Assembly (NCBI GenBank): GCA_021828345.1
Contig: JAJZJI010000003.1
Location: 1-51,662, forward strand
Source: Microcaldota archaeon
Lineage (GTDB): Archaea > Micrarchaeota > Micrarchaeia > Micrarchaeales > Micrarchaeaceae
DNA length: 51,662 nucleotides
Reading direction: 5' to 3'
Under the pieces are notes generated by a model, which saw nothing but the letters and a program-made list of their open reading frames with translations, was not told the DNA's origin and made no database searches. Shown here in pieces: positions 27,650-35,250 of this stretch. A program made the position numbers and the translations under genes. Every line of letters starts with the position of its first letter. Position 1 is the first letter of the stretch.

Positions 27650-29713
27650 ATGGTCGATGCTATAATAGAGGGAATGAAGATAAAGTTCGACGAATTCCTA
27701 GATAGGCATTATAAAGAGCAGATAGAATCGCTTATACTATCGTATCCTGAAAAAGTGAGCCTTCGTGTAGACTTCAAAGATCTTGAGCGTTTTGATTTAG
27801 ATCTTGCAAATGAATTAATAGACCATCCTGATGTAGTGATAGAAGCGGCAACATTGTCATTAAAATATAGGATAGGTGATGTACTAAGCGAGGATAATGA
27901 ACCACATGTGCGCTTTTATGGGCAAACAATAAACAATCCATTAGTGCAGGATGTGGGTTCAAAATATATAAGTAAAATGATATCATTAGACAGCCTAATA
28001 GTAAAGCGTTCTGAGATTAATCCAAAAATAAAAGTGGGTACGTATAGATGTACCTACTGCAACGCTACATATAGGTTAAAACTTGAAAAGGAGGAAGTGC
28101 CTGATATCTGTTCGCAGTGCAGGCGCAAGTCAATAAAAGAGGTTCCAGAAGAGTCTAAATTTGTTAATCTTCAAAAAATTGCGGTTCAAGACCCATTAGA
28201 AAAATTAAAGGGCAACACGCCAACGTGGCAGCTTGAGGTATGGATATCTGATGATCTTGTAAATACTGTTATACCTGGGGATATAATCTCAATAACAGGC
28301 ATATTGAGGATAAGACCAAGAAGAAATCAGCGCGGTAAACTAGATAAAAGCTTATATACGATGTTTTTGGAAGCGGTATCAATAATACCAAAACAGAAGG
28401 AATTTGCTGATATTAACATATCTGATGAGGAGGAGCGCCAGATTCGTGAACTTGCAAAAGATCCTGAGATATTTGAGAAGATAGCATCATCAATAGCCCC
28501 CTCTATATATGGGCATGAGGAGATAAAGCGCGCCGTAACATTGCAGCTTTTTGGCGGAACAATGGGTAAACGTCTTGTAGACGGCGGTATAATAAGAAGC
28601 GATATGCACATAATGCTAATAGGAGATCCTGGAAGTGCAAAGACAAGAATATTGCAATCAGTATCGCGCCTTGTCCCAAAAGGAATATATGTTAGTGGGA
28701 AGTCCGTGACTGGAGGAGGTATGACTGCAGTTGCGGAGCGTGATGATTTTGCTGATGGCGGCTGGACATTAAAGGCTGGAGCACTTGTACTCGGAAGTGG
28801 TGGAATAGTTGCAATTGATGAATTTGATAAAATAGGCGAGGAGGATAGGGCTGCGCTTCATGAAGCACTTGAATCTCAAACAATAAGCGTTGCAAAGGCT
28901 GGAATAATTGCAACATTCAATGCGCGCGCTGCTGTTTTGGCCGCTGCAAATCCAAAATATGGGCGGTTTGACCAGAATATGTATCCAGTGGAACAATTTG
29001 ACATACCTCCTACATTACTATCACGTTTTGATCTTATATTTCCAATAAAAGACAGGATGGACGAAGAGCTTGATAAGGAGATAGCAGAGCATATATTAAG
29101 GCAGCATGAGGCTGCGGGAGCAAAAATAGCAAATAAGGATTCAACCCAGCAGGTGACCCTTCCCCCTATAGATACGGAATTGTTAAGAAAATATATTGCA
29201 TATGCAAGGAAGAATATTTCACCAAGGCTAGGAGAGGAGGCATCAAAACGAATACAGAATTATTATGTGGAACTAAGAAAAGCTGGTATGAAAAGCGGTG
29301 CAGTTCCAATCACTCCAAGACAGATAGAGGGTCTTGTAAGGATGTCTGAAGCAAGCGCTAAAACGCGCCTTGCTGATTTTGTTGAATTAAATGATGCTGA
29401 AAGAGCAATAGCATTATCCGAACATATGCTAAAGACATTGGCTGTTGACAGCAGTGGAAGGCGTGATATAGATACTATTTTAACTGGTGTTCCAAGGGAG
29501 CGCGCTGATAAATATAACAACATAATAGGCATAATAAGAAAGCTTGATTCTGAAGAAGGAATGGCAAAAACACAACGTATAGTTGAAGAAGCCGAAAAGA
29601 TTGGAATAGATGCAAATGCCGTAAACAAATATATATCAGATCTGGAGAGAAGTGGGGATATATTTTCACCAAAGCCAGGCGTAGTTAAAATGGTAAAACA
29701 TGAGGGAGAATAA
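27650..29713 (+). CDS. mcm: Replicative helicase MCM
   Basis: A hexameric 3'-5' DNA helicase. The N-terminal OB region contains a zinc finger (CTYC, then CSQC, near residues 128-156). In the AAA+ core, Walker A is GDPGSAKT, Walker B is IVAIDEFDKI, sensor 1 is LAAANPKYG and the arginine finger LLSRFDLIF. The C-terminal winged helix is present (TQRIVEEAEKIGIDANAV). Its 687 aa are normal and there is no intein. Confidence 0.97.
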   Translation: MVDAIIEGMKIKFDEFLDRHYKEQIESLILSYPEKVSLRVDFKDLERFDLDLANELIDHPDVVIEAATLSLKYRIGDVLSEDNEPHVRFYGQTINNPLVQDVGSKYISKMISLDSLIVKRSEINPKIKVGTYRCTYCNATYRLKLEKEEVPDICSQCRRKSIKEVPEESKFVNLQKIAVQDPLEKLKGNTPTWQLEVWISDDLVNTVIPGDIISITGILRIRPRRNQRGKLDKSLYTMFLEAVSIIPKQKEFADINISDEEERQIRELAKDPEIFEKIASSIAPSIYGHEEIKRAVTLQLFGGTMGKRLVDGGIIRSDMHIMLIGDPGSAKTRILQSVSRLVPKGIYVSGKSVTGGGMTAVAERDDFADGGWTLKAGALVLGSGGIVAIDEFDKIGEEDRAALHEALESQTISVAKAGIIATFNARAAVLAAANPKYGRFDQNMYPVEQFDIPPTLLSRFDLIFPIKDRMDEELDKEIAEHILRQHEAAGAKIANKDSTQQVTLPPIDTELLRKYIAYARKNISPRLGEEASKRIQNYYVELRKAGMKSGAVPITPRQIEGLVRMSEASAKTRLADFVELNDAERAIALSEHMLKTLAVDSSGRRDIDTILTGVPRERADKYNNIIGIIRKLDSEEGMAKTQRIVEEAEKIGIDANAVNKYISDLERSGDIFSPKPGVVKMVKHEGE

Positions 29714-29868
29714 ACATAAATACAAAATTATAACAATCAAAAAAATAATAATTTACATATATTTTGATACCAAATTGTATTTACATAACATCTCATCATC
29801 AGTAAAAGGTGTAAACTTTCTCTACGTCATACAATCGCCATATATTACAAAAGATGTGTTATAGACTA
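29714..29868. other. Intergenic spacer
   Basis: AT-rich convergent spacer between mcm and the ITPase gene. I see no gene, RNA or strong hairpin in it. Confidence 0.5.
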
Positions 29869-30453
29869 TTAGTTCTTTGATATTAAATACCATTCTACAA
29901 ACTTTTGAATATACTCTTTGTTTTCATCAGTATCATGCCATTTAATATATTCATTTTTCTCCATTTCAGCAAGAGTTTTAGAAAATCCTTTTGGAATAAA
30001 AATCTCAAAAAGTCTTGACCAATGGTAATTCGCCTTTTCTCCCCTTGGTTCTAATGAAATTGTTCCGTTAACCTTACTCTCAAAGAATAGCGGATTTTTA
30101 TTTTTACCATCATAATAAGCTAAGCACTCATGGAAATAACAAGTTCTATCTTTATTCTCAAGTAGTTTTAATATTCCTTCAATATCTATTTTATCTAATA
30201 CGGGGTGTACTAATGCACCAGGGAATCCGTTTATTGCGGGTATAAAAAAACCGCCATCATGAACAATGCATGGTTTTTGCAATCTATTATACGCTTCTTT
30301 TATTTTATTAGCTATAACTTCACCAACCTCATAGCTTTGAATTTCAGGCAGACTTATTTCAAATTGTTTTAAGTTAATTTTATATTTGTCAAAAGTTCTT
30401 TTCATAGTCAGGTACTTGTTTTTGTTAGTAGTGACAATATAAATTTCTTCTAT
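29869..30453 (-). CDS. XTP/dITP pyrophosphatase (Ham1/RdgB), non-canonical start
   Basis: Removes non-canonical purine nucleoside triphosphates. The family's N-terminal substrate loop, TTNKNK, lies upstream of the first ATG in the same frame, so the gene must start earlier. The preceding in-frame stop leaves only ATA at 30451-30453 (after GGAG plus six bases) or nearby ATT codons. Other motifs: LPEIQS, VHDGGFFIPAINGFPGA and EPRGEKANYHW. The domain is complete at 194 aa with this start. An ATG-to-ATA mutation or read error is an alternative. Confidence 0.82.
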   Translation of the reverse strand: MEEIYIVTTNKNKYLTMKRTFDKYKINLKQFEISLPEIQSYEVGEVIANKIKEAYNRLQKPCIVHDGGFFIPAINGFPGALVHPVLDKIDIEGILKLLENKDRTCYFHECLAYYDGKNKNPLFFESKVNGTISLEPRGEKANYHWSRLFEIFIPKGFSKTLAEMEKNEYIKWHDTDENKEYIQKFVEWYLISKN

Positions 30454-30477
30454 AAAAATCTCCTTTTATATTTTTTA

Positions 30478-30548
30478 ATAATCTAATTATTTAAGTTAAT
30501 AATTACCACTATTTAGTATTTAATGTATTAACCAAATAATCAGATTAT
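30478..30548. repeat. Long imperfect palindrome, 71 nt
   Basis: Arms 30478-30492 and 30534-30548 pair in 14 of 15 positions. Inside them GTTAATA (30495-30501) and TATTAAC (30526-30532) pair perfectly. The result is a long hairpin or cruciform between the TPR-AAA stop and the ITPase start. It could be a terminator for the first gene, a regulator site for the second, or a MITE-like remnant. Confidence 0.5.
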
Positions 30549-30583
30549 CTAATAAGTTATATGCGCCAAAAATACTAATTTAA

Positions 30584-32155
30584 TCAGAATATGTGCCGTG
30601 CCCACCAGCGTACAAATCTCTTTATGAGTATTCGTGTGCTATTAGTATTCTTCTTTATATCATTTATCATTGTTTTATATAATATTTTTTCCTGTGGATC
30701 TAATTTACCCTCTTTGACTATCTCCTGTTTCTTACCATCGACAATTTGCGTTTCTGTCTTACTTATTACATCTTTTTTTACCATTGCATACCATTCATCA
30801 AGCGAGCTTCCACTTACATCCTTATCCTTTAATATAGACATCATATCCTTCATATTCAGCTTTCTCTCCTTGTTTCTTGTATGTTCATGCAAAAGTGGGC
30901 GCATTGCAGCCTTATCACATATCTTTTCTATATCAGCTGGCGAATATCCTGCTGTTGCTCTTGATAATCTACCATAGCTAAGATGATGCCTTGGCTTATT
31001 TCTTGTATATAACTCAAATAACATTTTTCTATCCTTATATCGTGGCGGACTTAAATATATCGCGTCACTAAACCTTCCGCTTCTCTTTAGAGCAGCATCA
31101 ATATCCCAAGGCTGGTTTGTAGTTCCCATCACAAATATACCTTCAGGGTTAGATTCTATACCATTCATCTCTACAAGAAATTGGTTTACTGCAAGGCGCA
31201 TTGCAGAACTCTCTCCGCCTTCGCCTCCGCCGCTTCTTTTTACTCCTAATGCATCAACCTCATCGAATATTATGATACATGGCGCATTATCACGTGCCTG
31301 CTCAAATATTGCATGCAAATTTTTTTCAGTATTTCCAGTATACATATCTACAATTTGATTTATTCTTGCAATAATAACATTAGCGCCAGCCTCTCCCGCA
31401 ACAGCATTTATTATATATGTCTTTCCAACACCTGGTGGACCATAAAGAAGCGTTCCGGTTCCAAGCTTCTTGCCATATTTTTTGAACAATTCAGGCTTTT
31501 TTAGTGCAAGCACTATATTATCATTCATATATTTTTTAACTTTGTTAAGGCCAATTACCATATCAAATTTTATAGTTGATTTGTAAAATGACATCTTCTT
31601 TATCTGCCCATCCTGTATTACAGTTTCATCTTTATTCTGTTGCGCTTTGGTGCTTTTTTGAGGCATAGATATTGATGGCGAAGCAGGTTTTTGTGCATTA
31701 AGGTCCATTTGCGTTTTTGTTTCTGTTGCTACCTCCTTTGCATCTATGTGAAGCAATGAATCTATATGCTCTAATCTATTTTTTCCTTCCGTATAATTAG
31801 GATCATTTGTTACAGCCCGTTCATACCAAAATCTTGCACTGAGCAGATCATTGCTCTGTTCAGATATATCACCCATGAGTAATGGCGCATCTGGGCTTTT
31901 AGGTTCTAGCTCCATAACAACCTGCAAATCGCGTCTTGCTGAATCAAAATCCTTTTGTATAACATAATTTAGCGCCCTATTAAAATAAGCACTTGAATAC
32001 TCTTTATCTATGTTTATAGCTTCAGTATACTCTGCTATTGCCTCATCAAATTTACTCTCGTCAAAAAGACTATTTCCTCGCATCCAGTGCTCCTTGGCTT
32101 TCGGGTCTATCTCACGCTTGCCATTACTGTTAGAATCATTTGGAGCGCCTGCCAT
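30584..32155 (-). CDS. TPR-AAA+ ATPase fusion
   Basis: Residues 21-130 hold about three TPR units (HWMRGNSLFDESKFDEAIAE is the first). A Gln/Ser/Lys-rich linker (140-185) joins a CDC48/katanin-like AAA domain: Walker A GPPGVGKT 239-246, Walker B IIIFDEVD 294-301, sensor GTTNQ 344-348, arginine finger region RSGRF 358-362. The C-terminal 90 residues are basic with a Trp pair. The TPR part probably recruits a partner whose remodelling the AAA ring drives. The partner is unknown. Confidence 0.85.
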   Translation of the reverse strand: MAGAPNDSNSNGKREIDPKAKEHWMRGNSLFDESKFDEAIAEYTEAINIDKEYSSAYFNRALNYVIQKDFDSARRDLQVVMELEPKSPDAPLLMGDISEQSNDLLSARFWYERAVTNDPNYTEGKNRLEHIDSLLHIDAKEVATETKTQMDLNAQKPASPSISMPQKSTKAQQNKDETVIQDGQIKKMSFYKSTIKFDMVIGLNKVKKYMNDNIVLALKKPELFKKYGKKLGTGTLLYGPPGVGKTYIINAVAGEAGANVIIARINQIVDMYTGNTEKNLHAIFEQARDNAPCIIIFDEVDALGVKRSGGGEGGESSAMRLAVNQFLVEMNGIESNPEGIFVMGTTNQPWDIDAALKRSGRFSDAIYLSPPRYKDRKMLFELYTRNKPRHHLSYGRLSRATAGYSPADIEKICDKAAMRPLLHEHTRNKERKLNMKDMMSILKDKDVSGSSLDEWYAMVKKDVISKTETQIVDGKKQEIVKEGKLDPQEKILYKTMINDIKKNTNSTRILIKRFVRWWARHIF

Positions 32156-32220
32156 CTAAATCACATTAATACCATATTAGATATTATCAATAATATTTAA
32201 ATTTTATGTATTTAATCAAA

Positions 32221-32652
32221 TCAATCAGTTTTTGATTCTATCATATCAAGATGCTCATTAAGCATACTATCAACCTCTGATATGTTACTATCAGATCTAC
32301 GCACATTAATAAATTTTAGGGATTTGAACTTGTTTAAAAGTGCCATTGTCTTATTGCATAGCTCCTTTAACTTTATATCCTTTATTTTATAATTGCCATT
32401 AAGTTGGTTTATAGCGAGCTGGCTATCTGAATAGAGGACTATATCATATTTCTTTAAATTTTCTACGTTATCACTGCACCATTTTAATGAATTATATATT
32501 GCATTATGTTCAGCAAAGTTGTTTGTTGCTATCCCATTTTCTATTATGCCCTTTTTTATAAGTGTGCTGTTTCTAAATATTATGTACCCTGATAAACTAA
32601 GGCCAGGGTTACCTCGGGAAGCGCCATCAGTATATATAGTTATCATAGCCAC
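32221..32652 (-). CDS. rnhA: Ribonuclease HI
   Basis: Cuts RNA in RNA-DNA hybrids. Catalytic carboxylates are visible: Asp9 in TDGASRGNPG, Glu48 in AEHNA, Asp76 in SDSQLA and Asp128 near the C-terminus (SEVDSM). The usual H-N loop is replaced by RRSDSN, as in several archaeal and Sto-type enzymes. The GTG start is annotated; an ATG two codons later is equally possible. Confidence 0.92.
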   Translation of the reverse strand: MAMITIYTDGASRGNPGLSLSGYIIFRNSTLIKKGIIENGIATNNFAEHNAIYNSLKWCSDNVENLKKYDIVLYSDSQLAINQLNGNYKIKDIKLKELCNKTMALLNKFKSLKFINVRRSDSNISEVDSMLNEHLDMIESKTD

Positions 32653-32712
32653 GTATTCATTTCGGACTACTACTTATTAATATTATTCTTTGGATATCTA
32701 TATGGTGGTATA

Positions 32713-33339
32713 GTGCATTTTTATGATATTAACAAAGGTGCAGAGCTTGTTAAAGCGGCGCGAAGCAGCATAGAATTGTATATAAGGAGTCCGCGTTTCT
32801 ATAAAGGCATGGTATCATCAGATTTACTTCATTTTAAGGATAAATACGGAATATTTGTAACACTTGAGCATTATCCAACAAGAACGCTACGTGGTTGCAT
32901 AGGTTTTTTATATGGTAACTCATATGTATATCATACCTTAGTTGATGCAGCTATTGCAGCTGCGTTTGAGGACCCTAGATTTGTTCCGATTTCACACTAT
33001 GAACTTGATGAAACGTTAATAGAGGTAAATGTGCTCTCAGAAATGAAGGATCTTGGAAAGAGTGCAGCGTCTAGAAAGAAAAATCTAATGCTTGGAAGGG
33101 ATGGTATAAGTATTGAATATGGTATTTACAGAGGTTTATTGCTGCCGGGCGTTGCGGTTGAAGAAAATCTGACAAAGGAGGAGTTTTTAAATGCATTATG
33201 TGATAAAGCTGGTCTTCCTAGCAGATATTGGATGCAGCCAAATGTCAAGATGTATAGATTTGAAACGCAGATATTTAGGGAAGAGAAACCCAATGGCAAT
33301 GTTATTGATGTAAATTTAAAACGCATGATAAAAGCATAA
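32713..33339 (+). CDS. AMMECR1-domain protein
   Basis: This family is conserved across archaea and eukaryotes. Its hallmark LRGCIG is at residues 59-64, followed by AAIAAAFEDPRFVP and RDGISIEYG and LLPGVAVEENLTKEEF. The role is unknown, although the invariant Cys suggests catalysis and the fused MEMO-AMMECR1 proteins link it to radical chemistry or modification. The GTG start has GGTGG four to five bases upstream. Confidence 0.93.
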   Translation: MHFYDINKGAELVKAARSSIELYIRSPRFYKGMVSSDLLHFKDKYGIFVTLEHYPTRTLRGCIGFLYGNSYVYHTLVDAAIAAAFEDPRFVPISHYELDETLIEVNVLSEMKDLGKSAASRKKNLMLGRDGISIEYGIYRGLLLPGVAVEENLTKEEFLNALCDKAGLPSRYWMQPNVKMYRFETQIFREEKPNGNVIDVNLKRMIKA

Positions 33340-33418
33340 TGTATTTTTTATGGTAAATTGCTACGCCATTGAGTAGTATAATAAATATCTATCTGCTGTT
33401 ATAATATAGAAATTGCGT

Positions 33419-33526
33419 GGGCTTGTAGCTTAGCCTGGTTGGAGCGCCCGACTGATATATAGCTTTAGTATATTTTAATTCTAAGCGGATATCGGGAGGT
33501 CGAGAGTTCAAATCTCTCCAGGCCCA
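33419..33526 (+). tRNA. tRNA-Ile(GAT) with 33-nt intron
   Basis: Acceptor GGGCTTG pairs with CAGGCCC and the discriminator is A. Anticodon stem CCCGA (33447-33451) pairs with TCGGG (33492-33496), and T arm GAGAG-TTCAAAT-CTCTC is perfect. Removing 33458-33490 leaves loop CTGATAA, the standard tRNA-Ile loop with anticodon GAT. A TATA-like ttataatata lies about 20 nt upstream. Confidence 0.92.
33458..33490 (+). other. tRNA-Ile intron, relaxed bulge-helix-bulge
   Basis: A 33-nt intron between positions 37 and 38. The loop CTGAT can pair with AGCGG (33484-33488) with one U-G and one A-G mismatch, leaving ATA bulges on both sides and a short TAG/CTA inner stem. It is weaker than the tRNA-Thr intron structure but of the same layout. 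Confidence 0.78.
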
Positions 33527-33605
33527 TTAATGATATATTTTATAAAAAACATTTGAAGCAATTGATAAATAACTGTTGAAATGGATTATAATTAATGGTG
33601 TAGAA

Positions 33606-33842
33606 ATGACAAATGCAATAGTAATGTCGCTAGATAAGAATCATCTATTAGCATCGCCTACAGGTGCGGTGGATTTGCAAAGCCTAAAAGGCATAAAAGT
33701 AAAATATTTGGATTCTTCGGATAGGGAATGGTTTGGAGTAGTGGAAGATATAGAGGAAGATTATCTTGTCATAAAATTTGACAAATTCCCAGGAGGTCTT
33801 GGTCAGGGGCAGATTATTGAGATACTTGATGGTTCTGATTAA
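33606..33842 (+). CDS. Small beta-rich protein, 78 aa
   Basis: Not assigned. I chose ATG 33606, because GGTG ends five bases before it; the in-frame TTG at 33576 lacks such a site. The sequence alternates beta-strands and tight turns (VKYLDSSDREWFGVVEDIEE, YLVIKFDKFPGG) like a small SH3- or Sm-type barrel. The acidic surface argues against simple DNA binding. It lies between tRNA-Ile and a glycosyltransferase. Confidence 0.72.
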   Translation: MTNAIVMSLDKNHLLASPTGAVDLQSLKGIKVKYLDSSDREWFGVVEDIEEDYLVIKFDKFPGGLGQGQIIEILDGSD

Positions 33843-33906
33843 TAGGTACAAACATTCGCCTATTTAAATTTTCTTTTAGTATAGAACAGATAGTGCGGGT
33901 AGTATT

Positions 33907-34611
33907 ATGTTTAATGGACAGTATTTTAGCGTAATAATGCCAATATATAATGAGGAGCGTACCGTAGGCAAAATGATAAAACGCGTATTGGCACAAAAAA
34001 CTGTAGACATGCTCATTTTGGTATATGAACCTTCAATTGACAATACATTGACTGAGATAAAAAAAGCGATAGTTGGGCATAAAAATACAATTCTATTAAT
34101 TAATAAAGAACGTATGGGCAAGGGGTATTCTGTTAGACGTGGAATAGATTATATCAAAAGAGGCATAATTATAATACAAGATGCAGATGAGGAATATTTT
34201 CCTGAAGATTATAAAATATTGTTGGCAAAATTTGATGACAAAACACCAGTATTTGGCATGCGTAAATTTATATCTGGTCATAGATATGTGCTTGGCAGTT
34301 ATGCAAATGATCTGCATACCCTAATATTTAATTTACTCTTTAATCAAAACGTCAAGGATATTAACGTATGTTATAAGCTATTCACCAAAGATATGATAAA
34401 AGGTCATACATTTGTAGAAAATGGGTGGAAATTTGACATGGAACTTGCGATATTGCTTGCAAAAAATAATTATAAGATAAAAAATGCCCCAATTCATTAT
34501 AAGGGGCGTACGTTTGATGAGGGTAAAAAAATAGGCGCCGGCGCGGCAATAGAATTTATATTTTACATTGTAGGTTCATGGCTATCATCCAAAATTAGAA
34601 AAAAATACTAA
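33907..34611 (+). CDS. Family 2 glycosyltransferase (dolichyl-P-mannose synthase-like)
   Basis: A GT-A fold enzyme: VIMPIYNEE at the N-terminus, GKGYSVRRG, the acidic metal motif QDADEEY, and the C-terminal FDMELAILL, HYKGRTFDEGKKIG blocks typical of dolichyl-phosphate sugar synthases. It lacks the membrane anchor some members carry. The product likely feeds N-glycan or surface polymer assembly. It is followed after 10 nt by a PLD-like gene. Confidence 0.87.
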   Translation: MFNGQYFSVIMPIYNEERTVGKMIKRVLAQKTVDMLILVYEPSIDNTLTEIKKAIVGHKNTILLINKERMGKGYSVRRGIDYIKRGIIIIQDADEEYFPEDYKILLAKFDDKTPVFGMRKFISGHRYVLGSYANDLHTLIFNLLFNQNVKDINVCYKLFTKDMIKGHTFVENGWKFDMELAILLAKNNYKIKNAPIHYKGRTFDEGKKIGAGAAIEFIFYIVGSWLSSKIRKKY

Positions 34612-34621
34612 TGGTCTTTTG

Positions 34622-35179
34622 ATGGATGGAACGTCTGGGAGCAATTCCTATAAATTAATAGAAGAATTATTTAAAAAAAGCACTGAGCTCATGATAATAT
34701 CACCTTTTATAAGCAAAGATTACGCCAATTTGCTACTGAATTATTCACAATCTAAAATGGTGCGCATAATACTTTCTAATAGTAAATCTAATATGGCAGC
34801 GCTAGAGGTTTTAAATACCAAAACAAATGTAAATGGAAGCATAAAATTATTTTTATTTCTATTTATCCTTTTATCTGTTAGTATAATATTAAACTTTACT
34901 GCAACCTCACTTTTTTTATTAATTTTTATTATACTCCTCTTAATTTATATAATAAATAAAAAAAAGTCTAAGGGTAGTAATTTACACATAAAAGTGCCAA
35001 AGGGAAAATTCGTACATGAAAAATTATATATTGGCAACAATTATGCTATTGCGGGAAGCGCAAACCTTACATATTCAGGTATGCATAAAAACATAGAATA
35101 TATGAGAATAATTAATAATCAAGATGAGCTTAAAAGGCTCAAAGAACATTTTAATAGTTTATGGTATATGTTTAATTAG
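34622..35179 (+). CDS. PLD-like protein with internal membrane hairpin
   Basis: The N-terminal ~70 residues (ELMIISPFISKDY, MVRIILSN) and C-terminal ~65 (FVHEKLYIGNNYAIAGSANL, TYSG) form one phospholipase-D/nuclease half with a single HxK motif. The usual aspartate after HxK is Asn (HEKLYIGN). Between them lie two hydrophobic helices (about residues 76-115) followed by a KKKSKG stop-transfer. Activity would need a dimer. I chose ATG 34622; TTG 34619 is in frame. It could act on lipids, DNA or neither. Confidence 0.78.
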   Translation: MDGTSGSNSYKLIEELFKKSTELMIISPFISKDYANLLLNYSQSKMVRIILSNSKSNMAALEVLNTKTNVNGSIKLFLFLFILLSVSIILNFTATSLFLLIFIILLLIYIINKKKSKGSNLHIKVPKGKFVHEKLYIGNNYAIAGSANLTYSGMHKNIEYMRIINNQDELKRLKEHFNSLWYMFN

Positions 35180-35195
35180 TTATCAAATGATAACT
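35178..35195 (+). terminator. Hairpin after the PLD-like gene
   Basis: AGTTATC and GATAACT pair perfectly around an AAAT loop, overlapping the stop codon. No strong U-tract follows, so termination is only a guess. Confidence 0.3.
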
Positions 35196-35250
35196 TAACG
35201 TTCAAGTAGCTTTAAATACATAAGAATTGATAAAATTATAAGGTGGAATT

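Noticed and set aside
33576..33605. TTG 33576 as start of the small beta-rich protein
   Set aside because: No ribosome site, whereas ATG 33606 has GGTG at the usual five-base spacing.
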